64,000 nucleotides of DNA from contig JAUIRK010000649.1 in NCBI GenBank assembly GCA_030549495.1, forward strand, positions 372,001 through 436,000, in the 5' to 3' direction. Within the stretch, counting starts at the first letter, position 1, and each line of letters begins with the position of its first letter. A program made the position numbers and the translations under genes. The DNA is from Nectonema munidae (taxonomy: Eukaryota; Nematomorpha; Nectonematoida; Nectonematidae). Shown here in pieces: positions 35,225 to 46,300 of the stretch. The notes below the pieces were generated by a model. That model made no database searches. It was not told the DNA's origin and saw nothing but the letters and a program-made list of their open reading frames with translations.

Positions 35225-35413
35225 CTAGGTTGAACGAATTTGAGGATTCTTCCGGTGTAACTCGTAGAGCTTTTGCTTGATTTCTAGATTCTTCTCGATC
35301 CGGCTGAGCTCGTTGAGTTTCTGTTTGGTTTTCTTTTGGTGTACCAATTTATTTCTGTAGTTCTTTGCCATCTCTACTGCCATTTCTTCAAATCCAATGT
35401 TGGATACTTTCAT
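35225..35413 (-). CDS. Possible short exon or small protein, charged helical
   Basis: 62 codons encoding a highly charged, Leu-spaced helix (KLNELSRIEKNLEIKQKLYE, then LHRKNPQIRST and a stop). Immediately upstream lies an acceptor-like TTGCCCTAG, so it may be a last exon starting in ENMKVSNIGF. GC is higher than the flanks. No family is recognised; a coiled coil is likely. Confidence 0.35.
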   Translation of the reverse strand: MKVSNIGFEEMAVEMAKNYRNKLVHQKKTKQKLNELSRIEKNLEIKQKLYELHRKNPQIRST

Positions 35414-35989
35414 ATTTTCTAGGGCAACAATTCAGGAGCTGTGTTTTCAAGATGGGAGTGAGGAAATGAAACCTCTCGAACTTCTGAAGAGTGGAGCAAG
35501 AAATAGAAGTATTGGAGAATTTAATTGGAAAATGAGAAATTTTATACATAATATTTTGTATATTATTTTAACTTTGATTAAAAAATAGATACACATCTGT
35601 TGAATAATAAATCTTTCGATCAAGAACTGAACAAAAAAGGTCTAAAGAATTATTATGGACTCATTTTTATTCATGGATATTTGAATAACAAATTTTAAAT
35701 AAATTTTTTGTTTTAACCAATCAATTTACGTTAGAATAGAACAAATGATTTTATGAATAAATTTTAACTAATCAAAAGAACTACTCAAAATTTAGCATTT
35801 GATTGGCCAGAATTCAATCATTCTCAGCCATTCCCATATAGTACTATATTTAATAAATTTGAATTTGACAATCTTATAAATAGAATACATAATGAATACA
35901 CTTCACAGATAAAAAATTTTATCCTTATTATATAACACTAGGATACTCGCTTCGTTCGAGACCTTGGATTCTAGGTCCCAATCATTCTA

Positions 35990-36215
35990 CCTCCAGTTAA
36001 AGATCATTGGTACTGTGATTCTAGGTCCTGTTAAAGATAATTGGTACAGGTCCTATGAAAGATCATTGGTAAACCTGCTATTCTAGGTCCTGTTAAAGAT
36101 CATTGGTACCCCCATGATTTTAGGAAAGATCATTGGCACCCCTAATATTTATTAAATCATCCGTAAAGATTATTAGTACCAATTAAGATCATTGGTTTAG
36201 AGCCCCCTGAAAAGG
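35990..36215 (+). repeat. Degenerate minisatellite, AAAGATCATTGGTA unit
   Basis: The word AAAGATCATTGGTA or a near match occurs about seven times with spacing of roughly 22-37 bases. Several units are joined by GATTCTAGGTCCTGTT. The first unit is preceded by CGCTTCGTTCGAGACC. Unit length varies, so this is an irregular tandem array. Confidence 0.75.
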
Positions 36216-36219
36216 CCTA

Positions 36220-37008
36220 AAAAATAGAAAATAAAAAAAAATAAAATTTAAAAGCGTATTTTGATAGAGTTTGATACGCTGATTCTAAATATATAATTTA
36301 TTTGAAATAAATCGAATCACTTTTTAATTTTTATCGATGTCAAAATGGAATTTTTGTCATTTTATCAAGTTCAAATGCTAAAAAAATTATTTAAAAAAAA
36401 TTCAAACTTAAAATATTTATACATTTACGTAATTAGTATAAAATTTCCTTTAAAATGAGATACCAAAATTGGATAAGTTTGAAATTTTTCGAAAATTTTG
36501 TAGACTGGTTCCTTAAAATTTTTTTAAAAAATAAAAAAAAATTAAAATTTTTTATCTTAGTGTGTTTAAATATCAGGAATATTTTATGAATATGCAAAAA
36601 AAATTGAAAAAAATATTTAATTCTTCATTTTACACGCTAAAATATAGTGAAAATGGCAAAAGTGTTCATAATGTTCAAAGGCTTATTAAAAAATTTTTTG
36701 AAAACCAAAAATAATTGAAAAATGTAGGTAAAAGGATGCTCTTTAAGATAGGCATGGTTTAAAATGTTTTTTTAAAAAATTTCTTGCATAAAATTTTCTT
36801 TCAAAGTTAAAAATTTGAAAATTTTTACACAAATTTTTTTAAAAAATTGTTAAAATCAAAAATAAATATTTTTCAAAATTTTAAAATAAAATTTAAGCAA
36901 TTTTCAATAAGATCATGTAAAAAGTAGAAAAAAATATTTAATTTTGGTTAAAAAAATGGGTCAAAAATATCAACTTTTTGAAAATTCTAAACTTTTTTTT
37001 ATAAAATT
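36220..37008. other. Low-complexity A/T-rich sequence
   Basis: Dominated by A- and T-runs with no open frames; nothing functional recognised. Confidence 0.5.
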
Positions 37009-37463
37009 CACAATGAATTCATTTTTTTCACATTGAATTCGCCTTTTTTACATTGAATTCGCCCTTTTTAACATAAAGCCGTCCCTCAAGATTTTTTATT
37101 TTTTAGTATTGAAATTTTTAACTAATTTAACTAAAACACAAAACTGTAAAATTGAAAATAAGTTTAATAAATTTAGTAAATTAATTTTTTTTTACACTTT
37201 GACTCAGTATTTAAACAGGTGAAAGGTTAAATTCAAGAATGAAAGGTCAAATTAAGACAGTCAAAATTCTAACAGTTTAATTAACTCCTTAAATTTATTA
37301 GCCTTATTCAATTCGACTTTACAATTTTGTGTATTACTTAATTTAATTAAAAATTTCAATACTAAAAATTAAAAGATCATGAGGGTGGGCTTCATGTGAA
37401 AAAGGAAAAAATCAAAGCGAAAAAGGACGAATTCTTTTGAAACAGGACGAACTCAATGTGAAA
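37009..37463. repeat. Old fold-back element (~175 bp arms)
   Basis: Left arm (about 37009-37185) and right arm (about 37275-37463) are inverted, diverged copies. Matching blocks include CACATTGAATTCGCC / CACATTGAGTTCGTCC, TTTTTAGTATTGAAATTTTTAA and ACACAAAACTGTAAAATTGAA. It lies just upstream of the piggyBac pseudogene and may be a non-autonomous DNA transposon. Confidence 0.6.
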
Positions 37464-37725
37464 ATCGTATATTGAGTTTGAATATTTCATCAACAAAAAA
37501 CGCGAAATTGGTGATTGTTGAATTTATCTATGAGAAGGGAGTCTAATCGCTCATATGGTACTTTTTATTCCTTTCATCAAGCAGACGTGTCTTTGCAATT
37601 TTCAAGGGCTGAGATAAAACAGGAAGTTGTTGCTTTCTCTTCTATTCTTTCACTTTTAGTCTTTCTTGCTTCATTTAAAACATACTCTGTTTACCTAATT
37701 GCATTTTTCTTCTTGCGTTATTCCA

Positions 37726-39252
37726 ATGAGTTCTCGTGAAAGAACTAATAACAAAAACTCCAATTTGTTAAAAAATGATGAAGTTATGGACAAGAGTTTG
37801 GAAAATGTAGAATAAGTTTGTGCTTAGATGAGTTACGAATTCAAGCTTTGGAAACTGATGATAGCGGAAGAGAGATGGAAATTTGTTCTGATTCTGAAGA
37901 TTCGTCCTTCAGTCAAGTCTCAAATGGTGATACGGAAGAGAGCCTACATGCAGTTGAGACATGTAATGGGATAGCATGGAGTAAAACTTTGCAACCTAAT
38001 ATGTTAGACTGTCAAGAAATATTTGTACAGAAAACTCAAGGACTTTGACAGCAACTCAAGATGAACTTGAATTATTTAATCTTTTATCACCTGAAGAAAT
38101 TAGAAGACATATTTTGAGATGTTCCAATCGAAAAGTCGACATTCTCAAACGTCTACATCCAGGTAAGTTTGAACATGCTGTGTATACTCGTTTTCGTTAT
38201 GAGGAAATGGACTCTTTTTTGGCTTTTTTAATACGCCCAGGTGCAAATCGTGATAACTTTAAAATGACATAGAAGACTTTTTTGATAAAAATGATTCTCG
38301 TCCTTTTTACAGAGCTTGCATTTCACTTAATCGAATGAAATTTTTCCTGAGATGTCTCCGTTTTGACAATCAATCAACCAGAGAAGCAAGAAAAAAAGAA
38401 GACAAAATAGCTGCGATCAAAGAAGTTTGGAAACTTTTTGTGTTGTCTTTGAGAAAACTTTACGTTCCTGTAGAATTTCTCACAGTAGATGAGCAACTAT
38501 TACCTTACAGAGGTAAACTACCCAGAAAATCCTACTTACCAAGGAAACCAAAAAAGTATGGTTTAAAATTTTTTTGGCTTTATGAAGTAAAGACTGGATT
38601 TGCTTTAAATGCCACAATATATTGTGGTAGGCAAAACGAACAGAGAGAAAGAAATCTTGCAAAAAAAGTTGTTATGAATTTATGCAAACCATACTTCAAT
38701 ACGGGTAGAAATATCACGTCACTGATAAATTTTTCACCAGTCATAACCTAGCCTGCCAGTTGATTGAGAAAAACATGACGCTACTTGGCACACTTCGTTG
38801 TAACAAAAAAGAAGTTCCTAAAGTTTTCAGAAATGTTAAAAGACGTTCTCCAAATTCTTCAGAATATCTGTTCGACAAGGAAAAAATTTTTTGTTACTTT
38901 CGTTCGTTTGTGCCCAAGAAAAACCATTCTGTAATCCTTTTGAACAGCAGTTTTATGCTCGAGATACACTTCCATCTTCTCTACCAGATACTATCAAAGA
39001 CATAGAAGAATTTACTTGCAGAAGAAAAGTGTTCGTTGTCCAATGGGCGTGTTTTATAATATTATAGACGTTGCATGCTTTAATAGCGACAGGAAAGCGA
39101 AAAACAAGCAATTTCAACCAAACCAAAGAAAGGTAACTTATGCAGGAAATCCACTTGTAACTGTTGTCAAAGCTGTGGAAAAACTGTTTGCACAAATCAT
39201 TCTTCAGTCAAAAAAAATATTCCTGGCTTGTTGTGTTGAAAATGTTAAATAA
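37726..39252 (+). pseudogene. piggyBac transposase (PGBD-like) pseudogene
   Basis: It starts at MSSRERTNNKNSN and has an acidic stretch (DDSGREMEICSDSEDSSFS), then NLLSPEEIRRHI. The DDE region has CLRFDNQSTREARKKEDK, PVEFLTVDEQLLPYRGKLP (the TxDEQ motif with the catalytic Asp), PKKYGLKFFWLYEVKTGF, ERNLAKKVVMNLCKPYFNTG and, after a one-base frame change near 38718, VTDKFFTSHNLACQLIEKN. The C-terminal block CPMGVFYNIIDVACFN follows from 39040. Stops near 37813, 38048 and 38271 plus the frameshift make it inactive. TTAA-flanked ends were not found. The PBD zinc finger at the very C-terminus is not visible, so the copy is truncated or diverged there. Confidence 0.8.
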
Positions 39253-39599
39253 AATTATTTCCATTTTTAATATTGCATTTTTTTATTTATTTTAAAAAAA
39301 ATTTGGTTTAACAATTTTATAATGTGAAAAAATATTTTTTTTCAATATTGTGTTTTCTTATATATTTGAGAAAAAATTTGGTTACAAAGGTATTTAGAGA
39401 TGAGAGTATGTGCTATTCCTATAACTTTTCCAGAAAAATTTCCAAAGTTTTTATGTCTACATTTGTACCCTTATAATTTGATGAGGTTAAAAAAAATATG
39501 TATCTGATAAGGGATATATATAAGCGCTTGAAATTATTATATATCAGAGAATGCATGACATATTAAGACCGTGGAGTTTTCATTGATATGGCACAATTT

Positions 39600-39725
39600 C
39601 CCGGCTTGTATCAAACTATGAGGAAAACAGGCTTGATGCGGGATCGAGCCCAAGAGGCTTCGACCTTGAGTTATCGAAGCTCAGTATCTAACCAACCTTA
39701 CTCACACCCCTATATCCTAGTCTAA
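39600..39725 (-). mobile_element. tRNA-derived SINE fragment
   Basis: On the minus strand GGTTGGTTAGATACTGAGC (A-box-like) is followed ~40 bases later by GGGCTCGATCCCGCATC (B-box-like). The interval is right for a tRNA-derived head. There is no acceptor-stem pairing, so it is not a functional tRNA gene. Confidence 0.5.
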
Positions 39726-40500
39726 ATTTGTAAATGAAATCGCGTAATAAAATAATAAACATCCTTAAAACTTCTTTCATTTCACAGAAAATTTTCAAAT
39801 TTTTGTAAAAATTTTATATAACAGAAAATTTATTGTCAAAAAATAGATATTAATCATCAATCTGAAATGGGATTAAAAATTTTGAAACATCTCCAAAAAA
39901 TTTATGTTTAATAAAATACCATAAATAGCCATTCCTTACTAAAACCCTTTTCTTTTCTGAGGAAATCAAAAATAGTAAACTTTATTAACAAAAGAATTAT
40001 ATTTGAAGAAATAAATATTGATTTTAGTGATCAAAAATAGTTTTCAATTTTGATTCTACAAAGTACCTCAGATAGTAAATTTGATTACGTAGATTCTGCG
40101 CATATAGCAGTCCGCATAATACCTGGAAGGATGAACTGTTAACCGCATACACATACAATACTTAATTCAATACTTTTTCCTCTATAATTTTTGCGTTTTT
40201 CCTTCAATAAAATTGTTACAACATAATTTATGTTAGCTCATTGCAATATGAATTTTGATTGAAGCCTTTGATTTAGTTCTTGAAATGATGTCATGAACAC
40301 TCACTTGACAAGAATTTTAAAACGAAAAAAAATTGGCAAATAAAACAGGATGGAATAGAGACTTGAATAGAGTGGCAAAAGTAAAATAAATTAAATATTT
40401 ATAGGTCATAGAAGTATGCCACGAAGATGAGGCTGAAATTTTTTTATATGTCACTATTTTCAAATCCACTTCAAACTTCTTTCTGGTAAAATCACTCAAA

Positions 40501-40728
40501 ATGAGTTCATTGCGTGATAAAGATTTGGCAGTGCAGACGAGAGTTGCTACACAATGCGTAGGCATGGTTTTTGGCGCCCTTTTTGGTTGCCTTTTGACGC
40601 GCCATTTTATAATTGGGAAGTTGGAAGGCGATTTACAGACTTTTCAAAATCGCGTCGATAGTGAGTATAAACTTTTGGTGAAGGTTGTTAAAGATAAAGT
40701 TTTCTATCAAGACTTAACACCCATAAAA
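40501..40728 (+). CDS. Collagen gene exon 1 (cytosolic start and signal anchor)
   Basis: 76 codons from ATGAGTTCATTGCG to ACACCCATAAAA|GTAAGC, phase 0. Hydrophobic core [14 protein letters not shown], then an amphipathic helix ([20 protein letters not shown]) that could coil. GC-rich compared with its surroundings. The link to downstream exons rests on phase agreement and the common architecture of transmembrane collagens. Confidence 0.7.
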
Positions 40729-43351
40729 GTAAGCATATATTCTTTTTATCCAAGTAGTTTTGGAATTTTCAGGTATTTTTAGTTGCATAAGTACTTGATG
40801 CAAAATTAAACTAAACAAGATCAAAATATATTATTTGAGACTTAATAATCAATCTTCAAAATATGATGATAATTCTTTTAAAAATACTTTGCAAGACTAT
40901 TTAAATTTTAATAATGACTTCAGATTTGAATTGCCTACTTCTTCATATTCTAATCTTGACTGTTGTTCCGAACAAAAATTTTATAATTTTAATATTTGTT
41001 CCTCAACTACACAGTCACTTACTACATCTAAGTTCCAATATCCCAGATTTTTTTCAGTAAGTTTCAACAAAGTTTCCAATTTTTATTTGATGTCATCGCG
41101 ATTCAGGAAGAATGTCTGCCTCTCAATACCCTTGCAAAAACTTTGCAATAAATAAATATATATTTTTGTCTGAACCTTACATACTTTCATTGCATATAAT
41201 GGTCTAGCTTTTTATGTTAAAAAAGCGTGAGCTATAGCTTGTGGACTTTACACTTTTGTTCTAAAAATTTTGAAGTTTTCTCTATAATAATTATTTTTAC
41301 CAAGTCAATACATTCATAATGTAGACAGACCTCCTAAAAAAGCTAAAATTTTTGAAGAAAGTTTTTAGATGAGTTCAATGCGTATATTCATTTGTGTGAT
41401 CGATCATCCTTCATTCCGTTTATTTGCAGGTTATGAACGTTTATAACTTAATTTATAATTAATTTATAAATTAATTTTAACTTGAGTGTCTTTGACTTCT
41501 CTAACTCTACTATTAGGTGTTTTTTGAACATATTTACTTTATAATTCATTTAAACATACTTTAAGTTCTGTTGCTATGCAACGAGGTATGCATCCAATTC
41601 GCTAATTGACAATATTTTTTACCCATCAATCTCAATGAGTGTATGTCATATGTGCTAGAACAATATTTTTCCGTTCATCATCAATAGATAATAAGAAGAG
41701 AACCGACTCTTTTTTATGTAAATTTGACAAGCATTCTTTTTGCTGTATCTTATCCTTGCAAAACTGGCCTGACTAAAAAGTCTTATTTTTGTGGGATATA
41801 GACACCTGCTTTAATGATGTTATTAGTGCAATCTCCTATGCTATTTCAGTTTCTACTATCAGAGAAAGAAGTCACCCCTATGAGAAAGCAAAGGTATAGG
41901 AAGGATTGAAGCAAAAAATGGGGGTGAACTCAGGAAAAGCACTTGGTAAGGTTCTAGTTTAGTCTATGAAAATCTCTTTACGCAGGACAAAACTTTGAGG
42001 AATCAAGTTAAAAATAAAATTAAACGCTTGAAACGTAAGCATTGAGATTCTAAAGGTTTTAGTTCTTTAAATCAAAATGCAAAAGTTTTATGGCGAAAAC
42101 TCAACCCAATCTTCAGCACCCAAAAGTAAAGGAAAAATAACTTTGATTGATGAAGGTGCGCTAGTTCAAAAGGAGTGAGAAGTTGCAAATACTTTCAACA
42201 ATAGACGTTACTTCTCTTTATACACGTAGGAGTAATTCAATTCATGAGAAATACAATTGGGAAGATAATCAAGGTAATTCCTTTAAACTTCATCAAATTC
42301 CAATCAATGATATTCTGAATGCTACAAATGATATGAAGAGTCTCTTTTCTCTGTAAGCCATTTGAAACTTATGAAAAATTCCATCTGTAAAGTCTTGTTT
42401 ATAGGTTTCAATGAGTGTATGGACCTTTCTTATCTTCCTAGTCGATTTAAAAAAAAACCAAACTTATTCCAGTATATAAAAAAAGGAAATAGACAAGATG
42501 TATAAAGCTACCGCCCCATATCAATAATGTGCTAAGTTTCAAAAGTACTTGAAAAAATTCTACACGCTCAGATCACTAACTATTGAGATTTCTCAAATTT
42601 TCTAAACAGCCTTCAATTTGGTTTCAGGAAAGGATGTTCTACTGAATTGTTGCACTCTCTTTATGTTACTAATATCATTAATCATACTGGGAGCAAGAAA
42701 GATGTTATATCTATGTTTCTTGATTGGAGTCGTGCATTTGAATCCGTCTCTCATTAAATTATACTGGAAAAACTCAAAATATGTGGATTTGACACCAAAA
42801 CTTTGAAATTTATATACTATTTTCTCAATAGATACCAATTAGTTTCCATAAATAATTTTAGATCAACTGAGTCATCTGTCACATCAGGTTACCCCAAGGA
42901 AGGATCAATCTTTGGTCCGTTACTCTTTCCAATATTTATAAATGGAATATTTAACGCAAACACACATATTGATGTATTTTTATTTGCTGACGACATCTCA
43001 ATGTTTTGGATTAATAAATCAGCTCAAATGACCTTGAATGTTAATCTCCAAAAAGTATATGATTGGATCACTTTGAATCAGTTAATTTGAGGATAACATT
43101 TAAACAAAAGATATGCATTTTACGACATTGGGGCCCACGTTTTGACATATTTAGGGATACTGATATTGAAGGTGGTGAACATTTTAACTCCTTAGGTCTG
43201 ATTATAAATAAAAAGGTGAGATGGAATGACCACAGTATTTAAGTAGTAAGCTGTCAAGTGTAATAGGTATATGCTAAAAAAGACAAGAATAATTTTACCT
43301 GTTAAAATAAACATTCTTTTGTATAAAACTCTTTTGCTACCACATATAGCC

Positions 43352-43382
<31 letters not shown>

Positions 43383-46300
43383 ATTTATTTTCAAACACAA
43401 AAAAAAGTTATATAGATTTGAAAATGATTAAAAAAAAAGGGTATATCAAAAGAGATTATCAAAAGAATATGAGTAAATTTGTTTGAAGTAAATTTGTTTG
43501 AAGGTCGATATCAAAGCCTGAAAGGCCACTTGGGGATATAAATAATGGTTATTAACTGTTATATACAAATGTATGTATTATATATAAGGTAAAAATATAA
43601 ATTTCAAGAAAGTATAGAAAAGATGAAAATTTTAAAGAAAAGAGAGGCTTAGCATAAGTTAAAAGCGTTTACTAATAAGTGTCATCAATTGGGAGCATTC
43701 TGACACTTGCAGTCTGGTATGTTTACAAAAAAGGGTATTACGAACCATTTTTGGTAAAACATAAGGTTCGTCACACTAATCAGATCTTTTATGGCCATCA
43801 GTTACTAAAATTAAATCTACTATAAACGTTATAGTTCTTATTTCTTTACAAATAAATACAAAGTATGTTGTTACCCTATGTATTTTACGAAACTCTTAAA
43901 CTTGATACACAAAGTTCACATACGTACCCCCTAAGGAACTCACATCTTTTGAAATTTCCCATTTTTAAATTTCACAAATATGAAGAAACTATTGCTTAAA
44001 ACTGTTGTGTTTTTTGGAACAAGATGTTTTCCTACACCAATTTTTTTTACCTTATATACTCATCAAATTTTAAAAAGAATATAAAACTCCATTTTCTTTC
44101 TTGCTATAAAAATACCTTTTGCAACATAAAAAACTGTTATTCTTGCTAGAAAAAGAGTCCACTTAATTTCAATTGAGCTACATTTTTTTCTGCTAATCTT
44201 CATATATATATCTATATCTCATATAATGTTTCATTATTACCATACCTACGTTCAATCTAGGGTTTGCTACCGGTTCTGAAATACCGGGACGTTCCCGGTT
44301 CTAAAAATTTGGAAACCGTCTCGGAACCGAAAAGTATTCCCGATTCCGAGAGTAACTTAGTTGTAATTGATTTATTTCACTATGCAATTCTTTGCATAAA
44401 ACTTTAGTGCACTTCATTCATATAAAATCTTTGTTTCATTGTCATCTTCTCATTTTAATGGTTCTAGGAGAAAAGTGTTCAAACGAGAAAAGAGTTTCTT
44501 TTTCTTTTTTTTCTCTGCTGCCCACTTTTTTCGTTTGCACACTTTTCCCCTAGAACCATTTTAATGAAAATGATATAGAAAGAAAAAGTGTGCACCTGTT
44601 TATAATAAATCAAAAACGTCAATTTCATTGCATCCTTTTGCCGTCTATATTACTCCTTAAGGAACCGTTCGGAGCCGGGATTTCCCGGGTTTGTAAGTTT
44701 TTTTCGGTATCGCGACCGCTTCCTAATTTTCGATACTTATGCAAACCCTAGTTTGTACCAAGCGGTCTCTAAAGGGCCTCCTTGTAAACATCCTTCAAAT
44801 ATAGCTTTGCTTTATTTTACTTTGTTTACCGTTTGGTTTAAATCTTTTTACTTATTTCTTTGTTATGCTTTATGTGGGTACTAGAGCTTTTGATTTCTCG
44901 ATAAAATTTAATTCTCGAAAAACGAGAAAAAAAATATATGATTCTCGAGACTCGAGAAAAGTTTCGAGAAGTTAAAAAATATTAAAAATATTTTACGAAA
45001 AAAAAATTTATTTTGTTTTATTAGTAAAATAACTTTTAAAAAAACAAGAGCATTTAAAGTTTCGTTTTTCAAACTCAATCGTTTTGGAGATAAAATTCTT
45101 CCGCATTGACAAGAAGTTGGTTGGATGCATAAAAGAGAATTTTTTAACAATTTCATCGATTCTTTTTTGTTTTGTTTGAACATCTGTAGTTCTTCTTCTA
45201 TTGTACTAACTTTTTCTTCTTTTTATCATTCATGAATTCTTTAATTTCTCTATTTAAACTTTGAGTTAGAGATTCTTCTTCAAACTCATCAACAGATTCG
45301 ACTTGCATTTGGCTTTCTTGTATAACAGTTCCATGCTTCGAATAATGAGAAAAAATTTATCAAAAATATTTTTTGCACATTCTAAAATTTCTTCAAAATT
45401 GGAATATTCAAAAGTTGATCGTGCATTACACATAATTATATATTTTTTATTAATATTTATTCAAAATTTAACATGTTTTCAGTAATAAATTTTTTTAAAT
45501 TATAGAGTCTCGACAAGAATTTCTCGAGAATCAAGAAATAAAAAAATTCTCAAATTCTCGAGAAATCTCGAGACAGAAGCTCTAGTGGGTACCGAAATTG
45601 TAAATTAACATGTCTTCTAATAGAGAGTTAGATAACTGGAAATTGTTAGTTCACTTGTATTAGATCATCCAATCAAATCGAACTAATTTAATAAATCTAA
45701 TAGGTCAAAGCTAACAGTTGACTGATAGTAGGCGAATGCTCATTGCTCACGCACCGCCACTAGAGACGGCGATTCAAGCCTCACGGTTTGAACACACACA
45801 CAGTGGAACGGATGAGGCTTGGATAGACGGAATTGGTCTTTCACAGATGGTACTGTTAGTCATGGTGATTTAATATAGAAGTGAATTTACAATTTCCAGG
45901 TAAAGTAGTAAAATTGATATTATTGTAGTAAATTTAGCACCTGTTTTCTATTACCTCAAAAAGTTTTTATAACGGTTTTCATCTACTTTTTTAAACAAAT
46001 AATAAATACATTTGATCAGTTTCAGCGCTTTGAGTAGTTATTTTTGCAATTTTATACGTGGTCTCTTTGAACAAATAAATGTTAAGTTTTACTGCTTTCA
46101 AGGTTTTTTTCATGTCGTATTATACAAAAAAACAAAAAGATCTTTGGATGAAAAGTTTTAGATGTGAATTTTAGATGAAGGATGAGAAGCAAAAACTTTT
46201 ATTGACGGAAGTTCCATCAGGTTAAGAAATGGCAATTTCGGATATTAATATTTGAATAAAAAATCAAAAATGAAAAAAAACAATTGAAAAAAGTTGCAAT

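Noticed and set aside
35990-36215. CRISPR-like array
   Set aside because: Units and spacers are irregular in length and sequence and the genome is eukaryotic.
43353-43382. (GAA)n and (AAG)n tracts as independent microsatellites
   Set aside because: Both main tracts sit exactly at LINE 3' ends, so they are treated as LINE tails.
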